Under the pieces are notes generated by a model. It ran no database searches and had not been told where the DNA came from. It saw only the letters and a list, made by a program, of their open reading frames with translations. Source: Granulicella sibirica (GTDB lineage: Bacteria; Acidobacteriota; Terriglobia; Terriglobales; Acidobacteriaceae). Taken from it: DNA of 64,000 nucleotides. Below, piece by piece: positions 1 through 10,400 of the stretch; position 1 is the stretch's first letter, and every line of letters begins with the position of its first letter. The position numbers and the translations under genes were made by a program. Where the stretch lies: assembly GCF_004115155.1 (NCBI RefSeq), contig NZ_RDSM01000003.1, positions 372,001 to 436,000 on the forward strand, in the 5' to 3' direction.

Positions 1-696
1 GCCCTCGGCACCATCACGCCCACCCGCCAGATGGTCCAGATGGCCCACCGTTACGGCGCGCGCGTCCTCGTCGATGGAGCCCAGTCCGTCTCGCACATGG
101 CCACCGACGTCCAGGCCCTCGACTGCGACTTCTTCGTCTTCTCCGGCCACAAGGTCTTCGGCCCCACAGGCATCGGCGTCCTCTACGGCAAGCCCGACGC
201 ACTCGCCGACTCGCCTCCATGGCAGGGCGGTGGCAACATGATCGTCGACGTCACCTTCGAGAAGACCATCTATCACGCACCACCCGCACGCTTCGAAGCA
301 GGCACAGGCAACATCGCCGACGCAGTCGGCCTCGGCGCAGCCATCGACTACGTCGAGAGTCTAGGCATGGAGAACATCGCCCGCCACGAGCACGACCTGC
401 TCATCTACGCGACGAACCTCCTCAAGACGATCCCCGGCCTCCGCCTCATCGGAACCGCGAAGGAGAAGGCCAGCGTCATGTCCTTCGTGCTCGAGGGCTA
501 TAAGACCGAAGAGGTAGGTGCCGCTCTCAACAAGGAAGGCATCGCCGTCCGCTCCGGCCATCACTGCGCCCAACCCGCGTTGCGCCGCTTCGGTGTCGAA
601 ACATCCGTCCGCCCATCCCTTGCCCTCTACAACAACTACGACGACGTCGACGCCCTCATCGCCGTACTACGCAAGCTGAAAAGCAACAACGCATAA
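1..696 (+). CDS. sufS: SufS-type cysteine desulfurase, 3' part
   Basis: The reading frame is open from base 1, so the gene begins upstream of the window; 231 residues plus stop are present. The product is a PLP-dependent class-V aminotransferase-fold enzyme that removes sulfur from L-cysteine as a persulfide for Fe-S cluster assembly in the cytoplasm. Visible motifs are the DGAQS cofactor region, SGHK with the PLP-binding lysine (codon 151-153), a GTGN segment, and RSGHHCAQP with the catalytic persulfide cysteine (codon 565-567). The RSGHHCAQP form is that of SufS (group II) rather than IscS. The usual family length is about 405-415 residues, so a little under half is missing. The next gene is convergent, so this is the last gene of its unit. 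Confidence 0.93.
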   Translation, partial: ALGTITPTRQMVQMAHRYGARVLVDGAQSVSHMATDVQALDCDFFVFSGHKVFGPTGIGVLYGKPDALADSPPWQGGGNMIVDVTFEKTIYHAPPARFEAGTGNIADAVGLGAAIDYVESLGMENIARHEHDLLIYATNLLKTIPGLRLIGTAKEKASVMSFVLEGYKTEEVGAALNKEGIAVRSGHHCAQPALRRFGVETSVRPSLALYNNYDDVDALIAVLRKLKSNNA

Positions 697-728
697 AGCC
701 TTCTCCATAGCAGGCACAGCGCAACGAA

Positions 729-764
729 GGCCGTTTCTGAAAGGGAAACGGCCCTCACTCTTTT
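729..764 (+). terminator. Probable terminator hairpin after sufS
   Basis: A perfect 9-bp inverted repeat, GGCCGTTTC at 729-737 and GAAACGGCC at 745-753 with a 7-base loop, lies 32 bases after the sufS stop and is followed by a short pyrimidine run ending in TTTT (761-764). The stem is strong but the T run is weak, so it may be an imperfect intrinsic terminator. Confidence 0.6.
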
Positions 765-1084
765 GCGGCCTGCATGACTGCCTGCGAAACAGACCACTTT
801 GCAAGATACCGTCCGCTGTCCACAGTTACCGCACTTCGCCCCACATTCTGCACACCAAAAAGTTTGTGGTGAAACATTGGCAAATATACGACGAACTCCG
901 ATAACCCCTTTAGAAGACCACGATTACAGCCACACCCAAAAATCGGCAGAAATAGACCAATTTTCTGTGACTATTCACACGAGAGGTCCGACCTTTCGTG
1001 TGAGCGCTAAAGCCCGAATTGACCCCACCGCCAGGCTCAAGCCATATCCCCTCGCGTCGAACGCCATGTCTTCGGCGATCCCGG
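765..1084. other. Intergenic stretch, no gene seen
   Basis: This lies between the 3' ends of two convergent genes. A short open frame on the plus strand (799-1137) has no recognisable motif, runs into the 3' end of the opposing regulator gene and has no clear ribosome binding site. The local base composition is more AT-rich than the coding flanks. I see nothing I can name here. Confidence 0.5.
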
Positions 1085-3529
1085 CTAAGGAGCAAGGGCA
1101 GCCTGTTCCGGAGGGCGAGTTCCTTGAAGAGCTTTGACTTCGTTTCTTGCCTCGACTAGGAATTTGGCATTGGCGTCCGCGTGCGACCAGAGGCTGAAGA
1201 AATGCTGATATGCCTCCATGGCTGGCCCCGCTTTGCCTTCAGCGGCCAGGGTTCGGCCGAGGCCGAGCCAGGAGAGCGGTATCTCTATTACCGCGGCGGC
1301 ATGTAGCGGACCTTCAACAATCCGTCGGTACTCTCTTTCAGCCAGGTCGAGGTCTCCATCGGCGAGGTAGGCGTCAGCCCTGCTCATGGGGAGGAACAGC
1401 GAGCGCCCTTCTATAGGTCGGCTGCGTTCCAGTGCTGCGATGGCATCTTTTGGTCTATGGGTCGCCATCGCAAGGAACGTCTCCAGCAAAGGTCCGCGCT
1501 CGTCATTCCAGAGCGTTCCCTGGGGGAACTCGGCCTGCGCTGCGTGGAGGATGGACTTGGCCTGAGTAAAATCTCCCACGCGGGCCAATCCCTCGACACT
1601 GAGCCCGTCCTTCGGATCGATGGGCACGCTGCGGAAGAGACTCGCACCCTCCGCGAGATCGCCGGCCTCGATTAGATTGATGGCTTCCGAGCGAACGAAG
1701 TCATCCGCTGCGCCCATTCCCCCGCGGCGCATCAGATCCACGACCTGCGCGATGAGATGGTGCGCGTCGGAGATACGGCCCTCATCGAGCGCGATCTCCA
1801 CCTCCTCGGCTCGCACAAAGACTGCGTCGGGATGTCCTGTCTCCCAGTCCCGCTGCTTCTGGAGGAGTCCCGCGTCATGCAGGTCGTGGGCCAGACGGAG
1901 GTAAGGCTGGCGAATGTAGTCGCCGTCGAGACCTTTGGCGACGGCTAGCTCACAGGTGGCGAGAGCTCCCTTGAGATCTCCCGTCTCCTTTTGATCGTGG
2001 GCGAGATTGACATAAAGGCCCAGGATCGTTGGCCTCAGATCCAGAGCGCGCTGAGACGCGATGGCCGCGTCGGCATTGTGGCCAAGGTCTCTCTCGACCA
2101 CGGACAGGCCGTTCCAAGCCTGCGCGGAGCGAGGATAAACTTCGGTCCAGTTCCGGTAATTGCGCTCCGCTTCATATAGATCTTGGGTCGCGGCGGAGTG
2201 GTAGAGAGCAATGGTGGCCAATCGGCTTGGCTCGCTTGCGTAATCGCGCAAGCTGTATGCCTTCAGAATTGCCTCTCGTTCGGAAACCGAGTCCATCGTC
2301 GACCGGTAGTTGGCAGCGAGGTCGTAGTAACCCTCCGCGAAGTTCGGATCGGCAGCGACCGCCTTTTTTAAGAGTGCAATCGCATCCAGATACTTGCCCT
2401 GACCTGCCTGAACGGTGGCCTGACTGTAGTCCTTGAGCGCCTCGATCGACGCGGTGTCCCCCGCGAAGAGCGGTACGTCGAATCGAGCGATACTGCGCCG
2501 GGATTCGCCGAGCTTCCGCCTCAGGCTTTCGGCCAGATTATCGATCTCACGAGGCAAGTCCTCGGCGTTGGACGCTTCATACTTCGCATCGGCCAGAGTG
2601 GCTCCGTTAACGCAACTCGTCGCCTCCTCGGTCAGGAGGAAGTGTTGCCCGACACGCGCGACATTCCCTTGAAGGACCGCCTGGCTGTTGGTCCGCTCGC
2701 AGACATCCCGGGCAATGGCCGGCGTCATGGCAGCGTCGGGATTCTGCTTCATCTCGGTCAGGGTCGCGCGAACCCTTGCCCCGGAGACCACGGAGACGAA
2801 GGGGCTCTGCGCAAGATCCATGCGCAGAGCAGTGGTCAGGGCTTGATCGAGAACCGGATCGCCAGTGTTTCCGCTCGTCGGGGTAAGTACGACATCCACG
2901 GGTGACCCGCCCGTCTTGTCGAGCCAACGCTGCCAGCCGAACCAGCCCGCGACGAGCAACACCAGCATCACCAGTGACCCGGAAAGCGCCCACGCGAGAT
3001 GTCGGGATTTTCGAGGAGCACCTTCAAGAACGCGCTGGCCAACGCCTGGCTGTTTAGTCAGGACTGTAACTTCGCCAACCGTCGAACCTGCCGATGGACT
3101 TCCAGCGATAGGGGAGGCCGCGACAGAGTCCTCCTCCTCTTCCACTGTGATCCGCGTGATGGACTCGGTGGCGCTCAGGACCATGCGTTCGGCTGGCGCA
3201 TCGCCTTCTATTAAGGGTGCGGTGAAGCGATAGCCTCGCCTCGGCACGGTCTGGACGATCGTCTGATCGGCTCCGTGCGCCGAAAATGCTTTGCGCAGAA
3301 GGAAGACGTGCTGCGTGAGATTGCTCTCCTCCACGAACTGGTCCGGCCAGAGTTTCTCTAGCAATTCCTCCTTCGTCACAAGCCGATCCCGATGATCGAT
3401 GAGGTACAGAAGAAGGTCGAAGGTCTTCCTGTTGAGGGGAACAGGCTCGTTCTGCCATAGGACGACGCAACCAAGTCGATCGATAGAGAAGTCGTGAAAC
3501 CGGGCCGAGTCCATTCGTTTCAATGACAT
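1085..3529 (-). CDS. CadC-like winged-helix regulator with TPR sensor region
   Basis: An 814-residue protein. Residues about 8-105 form an OmpR/PhoB-type winged-helix DNA-binding domain (NRKTFDLLLYLIDH, LVTKEELLEKLWPD, TVPRRGYRF). A Ser/Ala/Gly-rich linker follows, then one transmembrane segment at about 177-197 (SGSLVMLVLLVAGWFGW). The remaining 600 residues contain TolB/FlgO-like and tetratricopeptide repeats. This arrangement is that of one-step membrane-bound transcription activators such as CadC, common in Acidobacteria. The frame continues upstream, but the ATG at 3529 gives the normal N-terminus before the DNA-binding domain; an ATG at 3514 is an alternative. Three ATTGAGG copies stand just upstream. 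Its signal is not evident, and the target could be the neighbouring surface-protein genes (inference). Confidence 0.82.
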   Translation of the reverse strand: MSLKRMDSARFHDFSIDRLGCVVLWQNEPVPLNRKTFDLLLYLIDHRDRLVTKEELLEKLWPDQFVEESNLTQHVFLLRKAFSAHGADQTIVQTVPRRGYRFTAPLIEGDAPAERMVLSATESITRITVEEEEDSVAASPIAGSPSAGSTVGEVTVLTKQPGVGQRVLEGAPRKSRHLAWALSGSLVMLVLLVAGWFGWQRWLDKTGGSPVDVVLTPTSGNTGDPVLDQALTTALRMDLAQSPFVSVVSGARVRATLTEMKQNPDAAMTPAIARDVCERTNSQAVLQGNVARVGQHFLLTEEATSCVNGATLADAKYEASNAEDLPREIDNLAESLRRKLGESRRSIARFDVPLFAGDTASIEALKDYSQATVQAGQGKYLDAIALLKKAVAADPNFAEGYYDLAANYRSTMDSVSEREAILKAYSLRDYASEPSRLATIALYHSAATQDLYEAERNYRNWTEVYPRSAQAWNGLSVVERDLGHNADAAIASQRALDLRPTILGLYVNLAHDQKETGDLKGALATCELAVAKGLDGDYIRQPYLRLAHDLHDAGLLQKQRDWETGHPDAVFVRAEEVEIALDEGRISDAHHLIAQVVDLMRRGGMGAADDFVRSEAINLIEAGDLAEGASLFRSVPIDPKDGLSVEGLARVGDFTQAKSILHAAQAEFPQGTLWNDERGPLLETFLAMATHRPKDAIAALERSRPIEGRSLFLPMSRADAYLADGDLDLAEREYRRIVEGPLHAAAVIEIPLSWLGLGRTLAAEGKAGPAMEAYQHFFSLWSHADANAKFLVEARNEVKALQGTRPPEQAALAP

Positions 3530-3535
3530 AGGGAA

Positions 3536-3575
3536 ATTGAGGGTAATTGATTCTTTATTGAGGGTGCAATTGAGG
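3536..3575. promoter_or_regulatory. Three ATTGAGG repeats upstream of the regulator
   Basis: ATTGAGG occurs at 3536-3542, 3557-3563 and 3569-3575, with start-to-start spacings of 21 and 12 bases, directly upstream of the winged-helix regulator start. Winged-helix OmpR-type domains typically bind tandem direct repeats, so autoregulation is possible. A 12-bp palindrome built from the same half-site lies at 48250-48261. Function is inferred only. Confidence 0.35.
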
Positions 3576-3925
3576 CCGAGACGGATGGCCCGTGACATAA
3601 ATGCGGACATGCGAAACGACGTCCGATCGAATGAGGCTGTTGGGCAGAAGCATATCAAGACAGAGGGGAAAGCGACCCATCAAATCGCTCCCCACTGCCC
3701 GGTGCCAGTCAATACGGACTGCATTGTGGTGCCTGGCTCCTGCTTTTCTGAGCGTCTATCTAGGCGCACCGGACTCCCGGAGATACAAATCACGGCAAAT
3801 GAACCCGCTTGGGCTGGACTATTTGTTCTGTCGTGTCGCGTCTGTACTAGGCCGGGACCGCCTTTGCCAGTTACGTTCTCGCATGGAAAGACATCATCAC
3901 CTCGGACGAAAGGGCGGCCGAGCGC
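3576..3925. other. Divergent intergenic region
   Basis: This separates the minus-strand regulator from the plus-strand CPxC protein and must hold promoters for both. Short open frames cross it, but none has a recognisable motif. I could not place a convincing -35/-10 pair. Confidence 0.4.
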
Positions 3926-4327
3926 ATGAGCAAAATCCGACGCGTGTCCGTAGAGGTGATACGCCGCGAACTAAGCCTTTCGATAAGTCGACCGGTCACG
4001 ACAAATGACGAAACAAGCCCGGATGCCCCTGCCGCGGCCGGACAGGGCGACCCGATCAATTCTTTGCAAACGCCTGCCTGTCCAGAGTGCGACTCTCCGT
4101 CGTTCGCGCTGCCGGCAGGAGACGGCACGGGACCAGCCATCGTGCAGCGGGTCCTGCAAGCACACGGAATTCACCATCAACTGTCGTCTCGCGGTGAGCT
4201 CCTCGTCTGCGGCAGGTCCTTCGAGCTTCATTCAGGGGCTCCCCCCGTAACGAAAGCGGCCGAACCGACACGATCGCAAGAACAATCCAGCGAGCCTCCT
4301 CCCATACAGGATTCACGCCATGACTAA
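3926..4327 (+). CDS. Small hypothetical protein with CPxC motif
   Basis: A 133-residue protein with no signal peptide or membrane segment. It starts with a basic, beta-strand-like stretch (MSKIRRVSVEVIRRELSLSI) and carries a CPECDSP motif near residue 51, followed by VQRVLQAHGIHHQLSSRG and a LLVCGRSFE segment. The Pro-, Ser- and Gln-rich tail looks disordered. The paired cysteines suggest a small metal-binding or redox element, although only one CxxC is present. It has a weak purine-rich stretch (AAAGGG) upstream of the ATG and lies 106 bases before the giant surface protein, possibly in one transcript. I recall small proteins of similar layout in Acidobacteria but cannot assign a function. 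Whether it is coding is moderately supported by the coherent composition. Confidence 0.5.
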   Translation: MSKIRRVSVEVIRRELSLSISRPVTTNDETSPDAPAAAGQGDPINSLQTPACPECDSPSFALPAGDGTGPAIVQRVLQAHGIHHQLSSRGELLVCGRSFELHSGAPPVTKAAEPTRSQEQSSEPPPIQDSRHD

Positions 4328-4433
4328 CCCTGCCGCACGCGCGACACGTCGCGGAGCCGCGTCGGCTTCAGATCGCGCAGATGTCTGTTTCAACCCGGTT
4401 TCCTTCCATCCGGTTTCAAGGAGTTCCTCGATC

Positions 4434-7400
4434 ATGCATCGTATCGGTATTCTTCACTCCCGTAATCGCACAGTAACCGTCCGGTTAGGAACAATTGGCT
4501 ATGCACTATTGCTCATCACGCTTCTCGGAACGGCGTCGCGCGCCTTTGCAGCCGCGCCGCCCGTAACCCAGGCAGGGAACGGTGCGGCACGTGCAGCAGC
4601 CGCAAAGTCGCTGTTGCGGATGCCGCTCCGCTTTGAAGGCACGGCGGACGGGCAGGCTATGGCCACTCACCTGGGAGACCGTCAACTCCGCTTGGGCAAA
4701 GCGGGCGCTGTCGAATCCAGAAGCACTTCTGGGGATGTGCTCTCGATAACGCTCGAAGGCGCGAACCAGGACGCCGCCCCGGTGGGACAAGCCCAGTTAC
4801 CGGGCAGAAGCAACTACTTCCTCGGCCGCGATCCCTCAAAATGGCGCAAAGGGGTCGAGCAGTTCTCGCAAGCTCGCGTCAAGGATGTCTACGACGGCAT
4901 CGATCTGCTCTACTACGGCAACGGCAACGGCCGCGATCTCGAGCACGACTACGTTCTTGCGCCGGGCAGCGATCCGGCACTGATTCGCATGCGAATCCGT
5001 GGAGGCAACTCCCGGATCGATGACGGGAGCGGTGACTTGATTGTGCGCCAGGGAGATGGCGCCCAGGAACTGATGCGTTTGGTCCGGCCCGTGGCGTACC
5101 AGACACAGGCGGATGGCTCGCACAAACCGGTCGAAGCCCGTTACACGCAAAACGAGAACGGCTCTTTCGGCTTCACACTCGGCACCTACGATCAAGCTCT
5201 CCCGCTGACGATCGACCCGGTCGTCACCTACTCCACCTACTTTGGCGGAAGTAACAACGACGAGGTCAACGACATCAAGACCGACGCCGCCGGCAACCTC
5301 GTACTGCTGTTAGCGACCTCCTCGACCGACCTTCCCGTGGTTTCGCAGATCGCGAACGCATGCGTTGGCCCCTGTGGCCCGTTGAATCCAAGCCCGAACG
5401 GCGGGGCCCCGCGCACGTACGATTTCTATCTCGCCAAGCTGGACCCGACCGGGCAGACGCTGCTTTATTCGACCTACATCGGCGGCAGTGGCAGCGACTT
5501 TCCGGGGGCTCTGGTCATCGCGTCCGATGGCACCCTCTATATCGCCGGGACCTCGGATTCGACCGACTTTCCCGTGGTGAACGGGTACCCGAGTGCGATT
5601 CCGGACTACCGGTATTACAACAGCGCCACGTTGACCAAGCTGAGCGCGGACGGCAGCACGATTCTCTATTCGTCGTTGATTGGGGCTGGCCTTGTCGAGG
5701 CTTACAACTACTCCGCCTATAGCAGCGCTCCTGGATCCTTGGCTGTGGGGACCGATGGAACCGCTTACGTGATCGGCAATGCATGTTGCGGTCTAGCCTC
5801 ATTTCTGGATGCAAAGAACACCACCTTCACCGCAGGCGGAGGTTCCTTCATCGCAAAGTTCGACACGACAAAGTCCGGAAACGATTCTCTGCTCTATGCC
5901 ACGACGTTCGGGCAGCCGGGAGATATTGGAGGAGAGAACCTGCAGGCGATTGCGCTCGATTCGAAACAAAATCTCTGGGTTGCCGGTGAGGCCTACGGCA
6001 GCTATGCAAGCCAACCTATCCCGACCCCGGACGCTGTGCAGCCCGTCTGCGACGGTGGCGGGCAATGTGGCAACGCTTTTCTCCACGGACTCACACCGGC
6101 GGGGACGATCTTCTACACCACCTTCCTCGGTGGAACAATGAATAGCGGCGGTGGTCCGGGGTTCGAGACACCTATCGACCTCGTCATCGATTCCACGGAC
6201 AACATCTATCTCTCAGGCACCACGGAGTCCGTCGACTATCCAATCAAGAATGCGGCGTTTACGACGATCGATACCGAAACCAGAAGTAACTTTCTGACCA
6301 AGCTCAGCCCTCTTGGCAAGAGCATTCTTTACTCGACTTACACGCCCTTTGTGCCTTTGCTGGCGACCCTGGCGAACGGCGAGATCGCGGCGGTCGGGAA
6401 CGGTATCGTGCCGCAGGTCAATGCGATCCCACCCAATGCCCTCACGGGGGAATATAACGCCGATATCGCCTTCGAGGTGTTCGACACAACGAAGGCGGGC
6501 ATGGACTCGCTGCTGATCTCCAGCTACCTGGGAAGCCTGGCACTGCCGAGACCCGAGGCGGCGAGCGTGGATGCGCAGGGGAACCTGCTGATTGCCGGTC
6601 TGATAGGAACCAACAACTTCCTCCTGGTCAATCCGTACCAGAGTTCCTGCGCCACCTGTGGCTATCCCGACTTCGCGCTGGACGGTTTTGTGACGCGGGT
6701 GCAGCTTGCGAGCGGCTCGCTTACGCTGACGCCTTCGACGCAAAGCTTCCCCGACACGCCATCCGGCTCCTCCAGCCCGACCCAGACCTCAACCCTCACC
6801 AACACCACCTCTGCCACGATCAGTCTCTCGGCGGGAAGTTTGACGGATGCCAATGACTTCAGCGAGAGCGACAACTGCAACAGCAGTATCGCAAGCGGCG
6901 CCTCCTGCACCTTCACGTTCACCTTCAAGCCACAGAGCGCGGGCGCGTTGAGCTCGACCTACTCCATCTCTGACGTGAGCAATCCGTCGTCGCCGCTGAC
7001 TGTGGCGCTCTCGGGCACCGGGACCACGCCACCCGCACCAACAGCTGTGCTTAGCCCGGCAAGTGCGGACTTCAGCAACATCGCGGCTGGAAGCACAAGC
7101 GCGGCCAAGACCTTCACGCTCACCAACAGCGGCAACGCCGCGCTATCGATCACCTCAAAGGCACTCGCTGGAGCCGACGCGGGCAGCTTCGCCATCCCGG
7201 ACAGCAACTGCGGCAGCTCGCTTGCGGCGGGAGGCTCGTGCGCGATCCTGGTGACGTATGCCCCGGCATCGGCAGGAACCGCAGCAGCCATGCTGACCGT
7301 CACCGATGCCGTGGGAACGCAGACGGCGGCGCTGACAGGCACAAGCTTCGCCGCCGCGCCAAAGGCAACGGTCACCCCTGCGAGCATTGATTTTCAGACC

Positions 7401-10400
7401 TTCACCCTGGGCATTGCGGGGAATCCCCAGACCATCACGCTGACCAACACCGGCAATACGGCGCTGCCCTTCAACTCCTTCGCGATCACGGGCACCAATG
7501 CAAGCAGCTTCCAGGTTCGTAACGGAGGCTGTCCTAAATCGCTGGCAGCCGGCGCGGCCTGCCCGATCGACGTGATCTTTACGCCGGCAACGGTGGGCAC
7601 GTTTGTGGCGAGCCTGACGTTCACGGATTCGCTCGGGACCCAGAGCGCCACGCTGACTGGCAAGGCGGTGTATGCCTCGGCAACACTGGTTCCGGCTCCC
7701 GGCAGTCCAACTAACTTCGGAGACGTGACAGTGGGGGCCCAGGCTGTCTCCGCGATTCGCGTCAACAACACAAGCCAGGAGTCCATCTCCGTGACCGGCG
7801 TATCGATCACCGGTACGGGATTCACGGCGACCGGCGGTGGAAGCTGCAGTGGGCAGATCGCACCCAACAGCCTGTGCGAGGTCTCCGTCACCTTCAGCCC
7901 GACCGCCCTGGGAGCCGCCGCGGGAACGCTGAGCGTCACCACCGACTATGCGGGTACGCTGACACTCAACGTCACAGGCAATGGGATCGAGCCGACAGCA
8001 ACGCTGGACCCGGTGAGCTATAACTTCGGCAAGCTGCCGCTCAACACGTCCTCCGGCCCGATCCCGTTTACCTTGACCAACACGAGTCCGGTACCCATCA
8101 AGCTGATCACGAGCTCGGTCACGGGGAGCGCCTTTCACCTGGCGGCGAAGGCCGGGACGCTTGCGCCGGGTGCGTCAGGGAAATACCTTGTCGCCTTCGA
8201 ACCGACCGCTCTTGGGGTAACAAACGGGATCCTCAGCGTCGTCTCCGACGCGGGCACATTCACGAGTACCCTGACGGGGACAGGTCTCGCGCCGCAGGCG
8301 ACCCTGACGCCAACCACCAAAGACTTCGGCAACGTGACCGTCGCCGGCGAAAGCCCAACCGATACTTTCAGCCTGACCAACGCCGGAACCGCGCCGCTTT
8401 CCATCAGCTCGATTGCCCTGACGGGTGCGAGCTCGACCGGCTTTGTGATCAGCGAGAACCAGTGCGGCACCTCGCTCGACCCCGGTACGTCCTGCACGAT
8501 CGGTGTGACGTTCCTGCCGACGCAGGTGGGCCAGGTGGTCGCGACGCTCGCGGTGGTGGACTCGGTGGGCACGCAGAGCGCGGCGTTGACGGCAGTGGGC
8601 GTGCTCCCGGTGCTGACCCTTACGCCTCCACGCCTGAACTTCGGCGCGGTGACCGTTGGGACCACGGTTACGAACAGCATCACGTACGCCAACAACAGCC
8701 CCGTATCGATCCAGTTCAAAAGTCAGACCGGCACGGGGGACTTCTACAAAGCCTTCAACCAGTCTGGGGATGGTACATGCACGCCGCGGAGTGGAGGACT
8801 CAATATCACCTCCGGCGGGTCCTGCGTGTATCAGTTCTCGTTTACCCCGACGGCGGCGGCGAACTACTTCGGAGCGCTAATCCTTACGGACACTGCCGGG
8901 ACCCAGACGATCTACTTCACGGGGCAGGGCGTTCCGCCGACCCTGAACATTACACCAACGACTGTTTCCTTCGGAGACGTCGCCGTTGGGAGCACGGCGA
9001 GCCAGACGGTCACCTTCACCAACGCAAGCGCGGGGCCGATCAGTTTTTCAGGCAACGCGACTCCGTCGGGAGACTTCGGGACTGTCTTCACCCCGGCTTT
9101 GACGGGCAATACATGCGCCGGGAATGCCATAGCCGCCGGGGCATCCTGCACGCTCGCCTTCTCCTTCGCGCCAACAGCTACGGCTCACTACTCCGGAGAT
9201 TTGTCCTTTACCGACGACGCCGGAACCCAGACCCTCACCTTCACCGGCACAGGCGTCTACCAGGGGCCAAAGCTCGTCCTGAGCCCCACCACCTACACCT
9301 TCGGAGCAGTCCCCGCAGGCTCCACTCCAACTGAAACCGTCACTCTGACAAACGCTGGCAGCGAAGACGCAAACTTCGTCTACGGCAGCTCAGTCGCTTC
9401 GAACGGTCTACAAATCGCAGCGACCGGCAACACCTGTGGGACCACCCTCGCCCCCGGCGCAAGCTGTACCATCCCCGTCCAACTCACAGGAGCCGACACC
9501 GGCTCCGCTCAACTCACCATCGACATCGCCGGCAACTCCGGAACGAACTCCGTCGCGGCATCGCTCATCGGCTTCGGCGCGACCGGCGGACCTCCACCCA
9601 CCTTCATCGACCTCGGCAACGGCTTTACCACTGGCGCCCTGGCCCTCAACGGCCCCGCAGCCGCCGCCAACGGCGTCCTGCAACTCACCGCCGATCAGGC
9701 ATCCCAGACGAGCAGCGCCTTCTACTCCACGCCCGTCTCGGCAACCACCTTCTCCACCGACTTCGCCTTCCAGTTGCTTGATCCTCTCGCCGAAGGCCTC
9801 ACCTTCACGATCCAGTCGAATGGTGCGAACGCCATCGGCACCGGCGGCGGTGGACTCGGCTACCAGGGCATCGCCAAGAGCATCGCCCTCAAGCTTGACC
9901 TGCACGACACCGCCGGAGAAGGCGACAACTCCACCGGCATCTACGTCAACGGAGCCGCTCCCACCGTCCCCGCCACCTCGCTCGCCGGCTCCGGCATCGA
10001 CCTCCACAGCGGCCACGTCTTCACCCTGCACATCGACTACGACGGAGCCACCGAGTCCATCATCCTCACCGACACCGCCACCCAGGCCGTCTGGAAGACC
10101 CAGGCAGCCGAGGATATCCCCACCCTCCTCGGAAGCGACACCGCCTACTTCGGCTTCACCGCAAGCACCGAAGCCACCGCCCCGGACGCAGGCGGAGCCA
10201 AACCTCTGGCCGCAGCCGCGAACGCGACCGCCAACACCACCACAAGCATCCTCGACTGGACCTACACCACCGCACCCTCCCCAGCTACCCTCACCCCCGC
10301 ATCGCTCGACTTCGGCACCCACGTGGTCGGCGGCCTGAGCCCCAACCAATCCGCCATCCTGACCAACACGGGCGTCGCTCCGATCCAGGTCGTCTCCGTC

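Noticed and set aside
799..1137. 112-residue plus-strand frame after sufS
   Set aside because: No motif, no clear ribosome site, and it runs into the opposite regulator gene.
9408..10349. Antisense frames opposite the lectin-like domain
   Set aside because: Gly/Glu/Val-rich shadow of a C-ending-codon gene with no start signal.
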